Shown: piece by piece, positions 36,333 to 43,665 of the stretch
How the letters are laid out: the number at the start of each line of letters is the position of its first letter
Numbering within the stretch: the stretch's first letter is position 1
NCBI GenBank assembly: GCA_903863195.1
Contig: CAIPAY010000019.1
Location: 1-55,214 of the forward strand
DNA from: an uncultured Holophagaceae bacterium
GTDB lineage: Bacteria; Acidobacteriota; Holophagae; Holophagales; Holophagaceae
Reading direction: 5' to 3'
DNA length: 55,214 nt
Made by a program: the position numbers and the translations under genes
Notes under the pieces: model-generated
Database searches by the model: none
Told to the model about the DNA's origin: nothing
What the model saw: the letters and a program-made list of their open reading frames with translations, nothing else

Positions 36333-36997
36333 TAGTCCACCCCGAACCCGGCGTTCCGCAGCAGCGGCGCCACCCGAGCCCAGATGGCGGCCTCGACGTC
36401 GTCCGCCGCGTCCCGGGCGGGGATCAGGGCCACCCGGTTGGGGTTGTTCTGGGCGATGGCCAGGAAGCGCTTGCGCACGCGCCGGTGGAAGTCCAGCTCC
36501 GCCTCGTCGAAGCGGGTCTCGGAGAACTCGGCCCCCATGGAGAGGTTCCGCACTTCGACACGCTGCAGGGACAGCTCGGGATCCACGTCCAGGAGGATGG
36601 TCAGGTGGGGCCGCAGGCCCTTGAGCACCAGCTCGCTGAGGCGGTCCAGGGCGGACTCGGGCACGCCGCTGGCGCCCTGGTAGGCCCGGGTGGAGTCCTC
36701 GAAGCGATCCACCAGCACGATCATTCCTTCGGCGAGGGCCGGACGGACGACCTGCTCCAGGTGCTGGGCCCGGTCGGCGTAGAAGAGCAGCAGCTCGGCG
36801 TCCGGACACCAGGCCTCGCCGCTGGGATGGCGCTCGAGCAGCAGCCGCCGCAGCTCACGCCCCAGGGCCGTGCCGCCGGGTTCCTTGGAGACGAGCAGGG
36901 GCAGGCCGATCTGGCGCAGACGCTCGGAGAGGCGGAACAGCTGGGTGGACTTGCCCGACCCCTCCACGCCCTCAATGGTGATGAACACGCCCAGCAC
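36332..36997 (-). CDS. tmk: Thymidylate kinase
   Basis: A 221-residue dTMP kinase. P-loop EGVEGSGKST (9-18), DRFEDSTRAYQG for the DR(Y/F)xxS motif (about 97-108) and KEPGGTALGRELR near residue 38 define the family. It converts dTMP to dTDP, a step after dUTPase (dut is at 14824). GTG start at 36997 with ACGGAGG four bases upstream. Length is close to E. coli Tmk (213). The stop overlaps holB, a gene pair conserved in many bacteria. Confidence 0.96.
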   Translation of the reverse strand: MLGVFITIEGVEGSGKSTQLFRLSERLRQIGLPLLVSKEPGGTALGRELRRLLLERHPSGEAWCPDAELLLFYADRAQHLEQVVRPALAEGMIVLVDRFEDSTRAYQGASGVPESALDRLSELVLKGLRPHLTILLDVDPELSLQRVEVRNLSMGAEFSETRFDEAELDFHRRVRKRFLAIAQNNPNRVALIPARDAADDVEAAIWARVAPLLRNAGFGVD

Positions 36998-37035
36998 GCA
37001 ACCTCCGTGCTGCCAGGATACCCGGCCCTGGCCCT

Positions 37036-37064
37036 GCGACAGAGTCTGGGCAGGGTGCTATGCT
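37036..37064 (+). promoter_or_regulatory. Candidate promoter for zinc-ribbon gene
   Basis: GCGACA (37036-37041) and TATGCT (37059-37064) are 17 bp apart and each match the sigma-70 consensus at 4/6. They lie in the 90-bp divergent gap between tmk and the zinc-ribbon gene, with the -10 about 23 bp before the GTG at 37088. Confidence 0.35.
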
Positions 37065-37087
37065 GCTCCGAACTCCAGGAGTCTACG

Positions 37088-38218
37088 GTGGCCGAAGCGA
37101 TTCATTGCCCGAGCTGCTCCACCCGCTACCGCCTCCGGCCGGAACGGCTGAGGCCGACCTTCCGGCGCGCCCGCTGCTTCTCCTGCGGGAGCACCTTCCC
37201 CGTGGGCGACATCGTCCAACGGGTGCTGGGCCTGCCCGCCCAGGACGCCACCGCCGGTTTCGAGGCCGAGGCGCTCGAGGCCCTGCGGCTGGCCACGCTC
37301 CCTCCCCAGGACCTGGAGGAAGCGCCGGCCCTCACCCTGGAGGACCTGTCCGGCAGTGTCACGGCGGTCCTGGACCAGACCCATCCCGAGATTCCCGCCT
37401 TCCTGCCTGAGGCCAAGGAGGCCCTGCCGACCGCTGAGCTGGCTGCGGAAGCCGCTGCTCCCCCGGAACCGCCCCCCCTCGAGCTACCCACCACGACAGC
37501 CTCGGGCTACACCTCTGCGCGGGACGCCATCGACAAGCTCTTCGGGGATGCCCCCGCCGAGCCGACGGGCCTGAGGATCAGCTCCAACTCCAGCCACATG
37601 GACCTGGAGGCCACCCTGTCCGCTCTGGACTCGACGCTGGCCCCCTCGCAGGCCCGGGTGGAACCGACTCCCGAGCTGCCCCCGGCGCCTGCCCCCAGCT
37701 TCGAGGACAGCGCCACGGCATCCGGCTATGCTGCCCCCGACCTGACTGGCGCCTCGAGCTCCACGGTCCGGATCTCCCAGGCCGACCTTTTGGCCGCCCT
37801 GGCCTCCGTCCCAGCCTCTGCCATGGAGGAGCCGACGGTGGCCTTCGAGGCAAAGGACCTGCTGCCGCCCCCCGAGGAGCTCACGGAGGTCGTTCCGGCT
37901 CCGCGCAGCTTCGCGCCCCTCCCCGAGGGCCCCGACACGGGGGCCGAGCTCCTGCGCCTGAAGATCGGCGAAGAGATCTACGCCGGGCTCACGATGCCCC
38001 AGCTCATCGCCTGGGTGGATGAGGGACGCATCCTGGAGAACCACATGGTGGCTCGGCAACACAGCGAGAACTGGCTGGAGGCCTGCAAGGTCCCGGGGTT
38101 GCGCCCGGCTTTCGAGCGGCTCCGCCGCGAGCGGACCGGCGGCGCGCCCACCCTGCCCCAGGCCGAAGAGCCGGCCCCCAAGAAGGGCCTCTTCAGCGGC
38201 CTGTTCGGAAGGCACTGA
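37088..38218 (+). CDS. MJ0042-type zinc-ribbon protein with long linker
   Basis: A 376-residue protein starting at GTG 37088, where AGGAG sits six bases upstream. Residues 6-40 form an MJ0042-like zinc ribbon (IHCPSCSTRYRL, then RARCFSCGSTFPV). About 220 residues of Pro/Ala/Glu-rich, probably disordered linker follow. A compact C-terminal domain (about 285-355: GAELLRLKIGEEIYAGLTM, then DEGRILENHMVARQH, WLEACKVPGLRP) resembles the GYF_2/DUF4339 type found in regulators and secretion proteins; that match is tentative. The tail ends KKGLFSGLFGRH, a motif sometimes seen at short basic C-termini. The next gene (38220) encodes an exported protein and starts 1 bp after the stop, so the two are likely partners. 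No known function. Confidence 0.8.
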   Translation: MAEAIHCPSCSTRYRLRPERLRPTFRRARCFSCGSTFPVGDIVQRVLGLPAQDATAGFEAEALEALRLATLPPQDLEEAPALTLEDLSGSVTAVLDQTHPEIPAFLPEAKEALPTAELAAEAAAPPEPPPLELPTTTASGYTSARDAIDKLFGDAPAEPTGLRISSNSSHMDLEATLSALDSTLAPSQARVEPTPELPPAPAPSFEDSATASGYAAPDLTGASSSTVRISQADLLAALASVPASAMEEPTVAFEAKDLLPPPEELTEVVPAPRSFAPLPEGPDTGAELLRLKIGEEIYAGLTMPQLIAWVDEGRILENHMVARQHSENWLEACKVPGLRPAFERLRRERTGGAPTLPQAEEPAPKKGLFSGLFGRH

Positions 38219-38219
38219 G

Positions 38220-38714
38220 ATGCAGATGATCCTCCTTGCCGCTGTCCTGGGACTTGCCCAGGTTCCCTCCGGTGCGCCGGCTCCGGCCCCAGCGGCCCCG
38301 ACCCAGGTGGTATCGGCCCCGGCCGTCCCGCTCTCCTTCCACTCTGAGAGCCTCGGCTTCATCTGGGACCGCACCATTCCCCTGGCCATCAACCTCGACG
38401 GGCTGAAGGTGACCAGCATCTTCTTCAACAAGCGCAAGGTCGAGCAGGGCTTCTTCAGCTTCCTGAAGAACGCCGAGTTCGGCACCCGGGCTCAGCTGGA
38501 GGTCACCAACACCAGCAACGCCCCCCGGATCCCCGGCTTTGCCGTGGCGGTGCTGGACAAGGATGGACGGCTGATCGGCGCGGCCTCCGGCGGCACCAAG
38601 CTCGGCACCATCAAGCCCGGCGAGACCGAGACCTTCGACCTCAACTTCAGCCAGGTGAAAGAGCGCCTCGCCTCCGGGGACCGGTTCCTGCTCGCCATCG
38701 AGCTGAGGAACTAG
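38220..38714 (+). CDS. Exported small beta-domain protein (FxLYD-like)
   Basis: A 164-residue protein from ATG 38220, one base after the previous stop. It has a short signal peptide (MILLAAVLGLAQV), a Pro/Ala stretch, and a domain with LEVTNTSNAPRIPGFAVAVL, then LGTIKPGETETFDLNF. This is the pattern of immunoglobulin-like FxLYD/DUF3426-type domains, which in zinc-ribbon proteins of this kind are often fused in one chain; here the two parts are separate and co-translated. Role unknown. Confidence 0.78.
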   Translation: MQMILLAAVLGLAQVPSGAPAPAPAAPTQVVSAPAVPLSFHSESLGFIWDRTIPLAINLDGLKVTSIFFNKRKVEQGFFSFLKNAEFGTRAQLEVTNTSNAPRIPGFAVAVLDKDGRLIGAASGGTKLGTIKPGETETFDLNFSQVKERLASGDRFLLAIELRN

Positions 38715-38724
38715 GGGCACTTGT

Positions 38725-38845
38725 GGCTGTCGGCTGTCAGCTCTCAGCTGTCGGTAAAAGAGGGCCACGGCTGGGCCCATCAGGCTGGCCCGGCCCTGCT
38801 CTTGATAGCTGATAGCTGATAGCTGATGGCTGACAGCCGACAGCC
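38725..38845. repeat. Inverted heptad repeat element, copy 2
   Basis: The left arm 38725-38754 (GGCTGTCGGCTGTCAGC, CTCAGCTGTCGG) and right arm 38803-38845 (heptads TGATAGC repeated, then GACAGCCGACAGCC) share a perfect 16-bp terminal match, GGCTGTCGGCTGTCAG. The right arm ends directly at the stop codon of the heptose kinase (CTA, 38846-38848), and the left arm begins 10 bp after the plus-strand gene's stop, so it fills the convergent gap and could act as a bidirectional 3'-end element. Confidence 0.9.
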
Positions 38846-39850
38846 CTAGTTCGCTTCCTGATCCTGGTAGTGGGCCAGGATCTCTGCGGGGGTGGCCGTG
38901 GCGGTGCCGATCTTGGCGACCACGACACCCGCGGCGGCATTGGCCAGCATGGCGGCTTCGCGCCAGTCGGCCCCGGCGGCCACCGCGGCGCTGAAGGCGG
39001 CGATGACGGTATCTCCTGCGCCGCTCACATCGAAGACTTCCCGGGCCTCGGTGGGAATCATCCAGGGCGCGACATGGCCGGCATCCGGGGCGAAGAGCGC
39101 CATGCCCCGCTCGCTGCGCGTCACCAACAGGCCGCCCAAGCCCAGGTCCTGCATGAGCTCCCGGCCGGCCACCGTGACTTCCATGTCGGAGCGGGCCGGG
39201 CGGGCCGTCAGCTCCGAGGTCTCCTTTGTGTTCGGCGTCATGAGGGTGGCGCCGCGGTAGAGGTGCTTGTGGGCGGGCTTGGGATCCACGATCCAGGGCA
39301 GGTTCCGCTCGGCGCAGAGGGAGCGCACCACCTCCATGACCGACTCGCTGATGGTGCCCTTGGCGTAATCGGACACGATCAGGGCCGAGGCCTCGGCCAG
39401 GGCGCGCCGCAGGCGGTCCTTCAGGCCCAGGAGCACGACTGGATCCAGCGGACCCGAGTCCTCCCGGTCGATGCGCAGCATCTGCTGCTGCTGCCCGATG
39501 ACCCGGGTCTTGATGACCGTGGGGCGCGAGGTGTCCAGCACGAGGCCTGAGATGGAGATGTCGAGCTCCCCGAGGAGTCCCAGCACGCCCTCCCCGGCGC
39601 GGTCCTTCTGCAGGGTGCCCACCAGCATGGGCTCGGCGCCCAGGGCCCGGAGGTTGGCGGCCACATTGGCGGCGCCACCAAGCACCGACCGCTCGCGCAC
39701 CACCCGCACGATGGGCACCGGCGCCTCCGGCGAGATGCGGCTCACCTCGCCGAAGAGATACTCGTCCAGCATCACGTCGCCCAGCACGGCCACCTTCCGG
39801 CCCTGCATGCGCTGGAGCACCGACTCGGCCTGGGCGCGGTCGAGGCGCAT
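38846..39850 (-). CDS. rfaE1: D-glycero-beta-D-manno-heptose-7-phosphate kinase
   Basis: A 334-residue PfkB-family kinase. The N-terminal AVLGDVMLDEYLFGEVSRIS and the middle VLGGAANVAANLRALGA are typical of the HldE kinase domain. The active-site motif FDVSGAGDTVIAAF contains the catalytic Asp (GAGD). It phosphorylates heptose-7-P at O1 for lipopolysaccharide core synthesis. It is a stand-alone HldA-type enzyme without the nucleotidyltransferase domain of E. coli HldE. The start ATG 39850 overlaps the stop of the Trm112-like gene (TGATG). Confidence 0.93.
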   Translation of the reverse strand: MRLDRAQAESVLQRMQGRKVAVLGDVMLDEYLFGEVSRISPEAPVPIVRVVRERSVLGGAANVAANLRALGAEPMLVGTLQKDRAGEGVLGLLGELDISISGLVLDTSRPTVIKTRVIGQQQQMLRIDREDSGPLDPVVLLGLKDRLRRALAEASALIVSDYAKGTISESVMEVVRSLCAERNLPWIVDPKPAHKHLYRGATLMTPNTKETSELTARPARSDMEVTVAGRELMQDLGLGGLLVTRSERGMALFAPDAGHVAPWMIPTEAREVFDVSGAGDTVIAAFSAAVAAGADWREAAMLANAAAGVVVAKIGTATATPAEILAHYQDQEAN

Positions 39851-40014
39851 CAGTCCACCCTCCGGGCCTGGTCCACCAGCATCACGGGGATGCCGTCCTC
39901 GATGGGATAGCAGAGCTTGCAGGACTGGCAGTGCAGGCCCTCGGCGCGCTCCAGGAGCTCACCGCGGCAGGCAGGGCAGCAGAGGATCTCGAGCAGGCGG
40001 GGTTCGAGCGGCAT
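39850..40014 (-). CDS. Trm112-family zinc-ribbon mini-protein
   Basis: A 54-residue protein (starts [20 protein letters not shown], ends DQARRVD) encoded in a gap too small for usual ORF cutoffs. The two Cys pairs CPAC and CQSC and the string [18 protein letters not shown] match the Trm112/YcaR family. In bacteria these small proteins sit beside lpxK or kdsB in LPS gene sets. The overlap with the heptose kinase start (TGATG) shows translational coupling and agrees with an LPS context. Function in bacteria is poorly defined. Confidence 0.85.
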   Translation of the reverse strand: MPLEPRLLEILCCPACRGELLERAEGLHCQSCKLCYPIEDGIPVMLVDQARRVD

Positions 40015-40073
40015 GGGGATAGCTTAGCGGAATTCCGCCGGGGGCCGCCCCGGCCCCCCGCCCGCAGGCTCCC

Positions 40074-40997
40074 TCAGAAGGCCAGCTGCTCGCGGATCTG
40101 CCGGCAGAGCTCGTCCTGCAGGGCATAGCGTTTCGTGTAGAGGGACCGCTTGTTGGGCTTGATCTCCTCCGGCGTGCGCCGGGGCGTGGTCAGCGGCAGC
40201 CGGAACCAGCCGTCTCCCAGGGGGACGCCGCCGACCTCGGTCCAGAGGGCATCGAAGTCGAACCGGAAGTCCCGCCTGGGCACCAGGGGGTTGTTCACCC
40301 GGGCCCGGTAGACCTGGATGGCGTTGCCCACCCCCTGCAGCTCGGAGGCCCCCAGGGCCCGGGCCACTTCCTGGACCACCAGGACCATGAGGTTCTTGGG
40401 GCGGAGGCCGTGCATGGCTTTCGTGGCCAGCTTGATGGCCGCCTCGTCCCCACCCTTGCGGCCCTGCAGCCCGCCGATGCGGACGATCAGTCCCGTGCCG
40501 AGCTCCAGGGAGAAGGCCAGCCCCGTGATGGCCCCCGGCACGCCCTCCAGCTCCAGGAAGACCGAGATCTCGCCCTCCTTGCGGAACTGGGCATCGCTGC
40601 CCAGGCGGAGCAGGCCCTTCTGGCCGCGGTCCAGGTCGAAGCGCGCCAGCACCAGGCCCCCGGGCTGCCGCATGGCCTCGGCCAGGAAGCCGCCCTGGCC
40701 AAGCAGGCACAGGTAGGTGTCCTGGATGACCTTAGTCCGGCGCGCCAGGCCCCAGCCCACGGCCATGTAGCGCGTCAGAGCCCGGAAGATGAGCCGGGGG
40801 TTGGCCCGGGTGAAGGCCTCCACGGCCACGTCCTCGTGAAAGGAGAACCAGGCGAGGGCCGCCTCGGGCCGGAGGGCAGCGGCCGTGGCCCAGCGCAGGT
40901 GCCGCTTGAACAGGCGCAAGCTGTTCGGGTTGAGGCGATAGACGTGCTGGCTCCATCCCCAGGCCTTGTGGGCAGCTTTCCAGTAGACCCGAACCAA
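40074..40997 (-). CDS. VirK/YbjX (DUF535) family protein
   Basis: A 307-residue protein starting at TTG 40997 behind GGAG. The C-terminal half has the DUF535 pattern: DFRFDFDALWTEVGGV, GWFRLPLTTPRRTPEEI and NKRSLYTKRYALQDELCRQI. The N-terminal half contains FSFHEDVAVEAF. The family includes E. coli YbjX and Shigella VirK, linked to outer-membrane or LPS stress resistance; biochemical activity is not known. A TACAAT -10-like hexamer (plus-strand ATTGTA, 41021-41026) sits 24 bp upstream. It is 60 bp from the Trm112-like gene on the same strand and divergent from the SGNH gene. Confidence 0.88.
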   Translation of the reverse strand: MVRVYWKAAHKAWGWSQHVYRLNPNSLRLFKRHLRWATAAALRPEAALAWFSFHEDVAVEAFTRANPRLIFRALTRYMAVGWGLARRTKVIQDTYLCLLGQGGFLAEAMRQPGGLVLARFDLDRGQKGLLRLGSDAQFRKEGEISVFLELEGVPGAITGLAFSLELGTGLIVRIGGLQGRKGGDEAAIKLATKAMHGLRPKNLMVLVVQEVARALGASELQGVGNAIQVYRARVNNPLVPRRDFRFDFDALWTEVGGVPLGDGWFRLPLTTPRRTPEEIKPNKRSLYTKRYALQDELCRQIREQLAF

Positions 40998-41213
40998 GGG
41001 GGCTCCATCCGTAGGAACTTATTGTAGCCCACAACGAAGAAATTGCCGGTCCCTGGGGCAGTTACACCCCAGATAACCCAAGGTCCAGGCGTCCGCCAGG
41101 CCCTCATTCGGAGCCAAGATTCAACCCCGCTCCAGTATCATTGGTCCAAGGAATGAGAGTTCCCCTTTGCCGCGGTCTGCCTGGCTCGTGGTGTGTCTTG
41201 CCCGGAGGCGTGG

Positions 41214-41840
41214 TTGAAGCTGAGAGCTCTTTTGCTGCCGCTGAGTGCCCTGTTCCTGTCCGGTTGTGCGGGTGGGCTCAATAGCGACACGAGCAACATC
41301 GAGATCCGGGCCCTGAACATGGGCCTGGCCAATAAGGCCCAGGAGCTGAAGGTCACCTACCTCGACACCTATTCCATCCTGCTCGCCAACACCAGCAAGC
41401 CCCTGGTGTTCTTCTTCCAGCCGGATGGCGAGCATCTCTCCGAGCTGGGCTACCTGCGCTGGGCCGACGCCAGCCTCATCCCCTACATCAAGTACTACAA
41501 GGTCACCTGCGCCGGCATGGTCGGGGATTCCATCACCCGGCGCGTCAACGCGGTCCAGCTGCCGAGCCCCACCCGGGACGCCACCTGGGACGACCTCCTG
41601 GCCATCAAGGCCTACAACATGGGCGTCGATGGGGAGACCTCCGCCGATGTGCTTCAGCGGCTGCACCAGCTGGTCCAACCCGACATCGACTGCTACTTCG
41701 TGATGATCGGAAACAACGACCTGCACGCCGCCGTACCCATCTCCCAGGTCGTCGCCAATGTCGAGACCATCGTCCGATACCTGCAGACCCAGAGCGGCAA
41801 GCCAGTCGTGATCCAGGCCGTGATGCCCCTCAACCGCTAG
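41214..41840 (+). CDS. Lipoprotein with circularly permuted SGNH hydrolase domain
   Basis: A 208-residue protein starting at TTG 41214 with GGAGG five bases upstream (a GTG at 41193 is possible but without RBS). The lipobox LFLSGC has Cys18. After a short linker comes IRALNMGLANKAQELKVTYL and FQPDGEHLSELGYLRWA (D71, H74), which is the C-terminal block V of GDSL/SGNH esterases. It is followed by VGDSIT (S106, block I), NMGVDGETS (G137, block II) and IGNNDLH (N168, block III), ending VMPLNR. In the usual order GDS is N-terminal and DxxH C-terminal; the final PLNR joins naturally to the N-terminal part of the domain, so this is a permutation with all four catalytic residues kept. It is probably a lipid-anchored esterase at the outer membrane. 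A beta-barrel gene follows 25 bp downstream. Confidence 0.88.
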   Translation: MKLRALLLPLSALFLSGCAGGLNSDTSNIEIRALNMGLANKAQELKVTYLDTYSILLANTSKPLVFFFQPDGEHLSELGYLRWADASLIPYIKYYKVTCAGMVGDSITRRVNAVQLPSPTRDATWDDLLAIKAYNMGVDGETSADVLQRLHQLVQPDIDCYFVMIGNNDLHAAVPISQVVANVETIVRYLQTQSGKPVVIQAVMPLNR

Positions 41841-41864
41841 TCCCACTCCCAGGAACTCCTGCCC

Positions 41865-42473
41865 ATGCTCTTTACCCGACCTGTGCTCTTCTCTCTCGGC
41901 CTGGCCTACTGCGGACTCGCCTCGGCGGCAGAGCCCATGGTGCCAAGCCTGCACCTGGGCATCGCCGACGCCCAGGGCGACTTCCGCAATGAGATGGGGA
42001 CGAAGCACGCACCGCAGGGGGCCCTGTCCCTGACGATCCCCCTGACGGGCACCCTGGCCTTCCGCCCGATGTTGTCCTTCCAGGCCTTCACCACCATCGA
42101 CAACCAGTACGCCTACAAGTCGACCCGCTACAACGACCTGGGCGCGGAGGACTCCCGCTGGAGCGCGTGGTCCCTGGGCGCAGACTGCCTCTACCGCCCC
42201 AGTGGCCCCCAGGGCCATCTCTACTTCCTGGCCGGCGCCTACCTGAAGATCTGGCGCCAGCACAGCTTCGGCACCTACACCACCAGCGACCGGGTGAACC
42301 CCACCCGCACCTACATCGTGAACGACACCAACACCAAGGACGAGCCCGCCGCCGCCCTGGGCATGGGCTACACCCTCCACCGGCGCATCAGCCTGGAGGG
42401 CCGCTATGTGTTCTGCATCTACCGGGGCCTGAGCTACAACACCCTGGAAGCGTCAGTGGTGCTCACCTACTGA
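41865..42473 (+). CDS. Outer-membrane beta-barrel protein
   Basis: A 202-residue protein with a signal peptide (VLFSLGLAYCGLASAA). The mature part alternates hydrophobic and polar residues in short strands (GALSLTIPLTGTLAFRPML, WSAWSLGADCLYRPS, GHLYFLAGAYLKIW, LEGRYVFCIYRGLSY) and ends SVVLTY, with the C-terminal aromatic typical of barrel insertion. Eight or so strands would fit an OmpA/OmpW-sized barrel. It follows the SGNH lipoprotein by 25 bp and is probably co-transcribed. Function unknown. Confidence 0.8.
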   Translation: MLFTRPVLFSLGLAYCGLASAAEPMVPSLHLGIADAQGDFRNEMGTKHAPQGALSLTIPLTGTLAFRPMLSFQAFTTIDNQYAYKSTRYNDLGAEDSRWSAWSLGADCLYRPSGPQGHLYFLAGAYLKIWRQHSFGTYTTSDRVNPTRTYIVNDTNTKDEPAAALGMGYTLHRRISLEGRYVFCIYRGLSYNTLEASVVLTY

Positions 42474-42483
42474 GGGCGACGGC

Positions 42484-43575
42484 CTAGGCCTCGGGCTGAA
42501 CGATCGGTTTTCCCTGGAACAGGGTCCCCCGCAGCACGCCCCGCAGGGTGTTCACGAGGATGTAGAGCCAGAGCACCACCAGCAGGGCCGTCAGGGCCAG
42601 GGCATAGCCCTGTGTGAGCAGCGACGGGAAGCGCAGGGCGATCTTCTGGCTGCCGATGGTGTAGGCGGCGAGCGGGAAGACAAAGGCCCACCAGCCGAGG
42701 CTGAAGGGGATGCCGCCGCGCCGCCACTGATAGGCGCAGATCACCAGGATCAGCACCAGGATCCACATCCCGAAGCCCCAGAGGGTGGCGGCGGCCAGGG
42801 AGAAGAGACCCGTCTCCGAGACGAGGCCCAGGCTCTTGGCGCTGGCGCCCAGGTCCAGGACGGCGCTCACGGCCAGCCCCGCCGCGCTGAGGATGATCCC
42901 GAAGGTCGGGGTGGTCTCTGCCGGTGGCAGGGGGTGCAGCGCCAGCCGAACGAAGATGATGGCGCTGATGAACAGGAACAGAAAGAAGCCGATGCCCAGC
43001 ATGGCGGAGTTGCAGACAAGGATCGTCGGGCACCAGTGGGGCCGCAGCTGCGCGGCCCAGGCGCCCACGGGATTGCCCAGCAGGAGCAGGGCCATGTTCG
43101 CGATGGGGGCCATGATCCAGGAGAAGTTCATGGTCTCCGGTGCTGGGGACGCGTCGGCCCGGATGAACCGGAAGGTCGTGAACAGGGTGAAGAAGGCCAC
43201 GCCAACGATGGCGACGAACCAGCACGCCAGCAGGAGACCGAAGACCAGCTCCCGATCGAGGTAGCGGCTCCAGATGAGGTGCACGTTGGTGCCCAGGATC
43301 ACCGTGGCCACCGGCATGGTGACGAAGAAATTGGTCGCCACCGGGTGGTGCAGATCCCGGTGCACGTAGTCGAAGTGGCGCACCCACCGCAGCAGCCATG
43401 GGATCAGCACCAGGAAGTAGCCGACATCGGCCAGGGCCGCCACGGCCAGGCTCGGCCGCCAAGCCCACAGGAACTGGCCTTCCCACAGAAACAGGATGTT
43501 CGCCAGCCCCCCGGTCCCCATGATCACGGCGAACCAGCCCGGGGCGAAGTGCTTGATCGCGTGCTGCTCCTGCAT
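42484..43575 (-). CDS. TDT-family (TehA/SLAC1-like) membrane transporter
   Basis: A 363-residue protein starting at ATG 43575, with AAGGGA upstream; the in-frame extension to 43623 has no RBS. About ten hydrophobic helices are visible, and the N-terminal FAPGWFAVIMGTGGLANILF is the conserved first helix of the tellurite-resistance/dicarboxylate transporter (TDT) family. Members carry malate, sulfite or act as anion channels. Substrate cannot be assigned. The opposite-strand beta-barrel gene ends 11 bp away. A strong hairpin lies upstream at 43615-43652. Confidence 0.88.
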   Translation of the reverse strand: MQEQHAIKHFAPGWFAVIMGTGGLANILFLWEGQFLWAWRPSLAVAALADVGYFLVLIPWLLRWVRHFDYVHRDLHHPVATNFFVTMPVATVILGTNVHLIWSRYLDRELVFGLLLACWFVAIVGVAFFTLFTTFRFIRADASPAPETMNFSWIMAPIANMALLLLGNPVGAWAAQLRPHWCPTILVCNSAMLGIGFFLFLFISAIIFVRLALHPLPPAETTPTFGIILSAAGLAVSAVLDLGASAKSLGLVSETGLFSLAAATLWGFGMWILVLILVICAYQWRRGGIPFSLGWWAFVFPLAAYTIGSQKIALRFPSLLTQGYALALTALLVVLWLYILVNTLRGVLRGTLFQGKPIVQPEA

Positions 43576-43614
43576 GGTCTTCCCTTCGCGTGACCCGTCT
43601 TCCCCGACACGCCA

Positions 43615-43652
43615 AGCAGCCATGAAACGGGAAAACCCGCTCCATGGCTGCT
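43615..43652 (-). terminator. Strong hairpin downstream of the Fe-S oxidoreductase gene
   Basis: AGCAGCCATG (43615-43624) pairs with CATGGCTGCT (43643-43652), and an inner CGGG-AAAA-CCCG continues the stem. It starts 14 bp after the Fe-S oxidoreductase stop and lies before the TDT gene on the same strand. There is no T-run on the minus strand, so it may act as an mRNA 3'-end stabiliser or with Rho rather than as a classical terminator. Confidence 0.5.
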
Positions 43653-43665
43653 CGGTAAAAGTCGC

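Noticed and set aside
35313..36809. 498-codon frame extending holB through tmk
   Set aside because: The N-terminal 159 codons are an out-of-frame reading of tmk. The GTG at 36332 gives a normal HolB and overlaps the tmk stop.
36485..37087. N-terminal extension of the zinc-ribbon protein
   Set aside because: Antisense to tmk; the GTG at 37088 has AGGAG at six bases and puts the zinc ribbon at the N-terminus.
34902..38845. CRISPR array
   Set aside because: The repeats are 7-bp tandem units in inverted arms, without direct repeats of 24-40 bp, unique spacers or cas genes.
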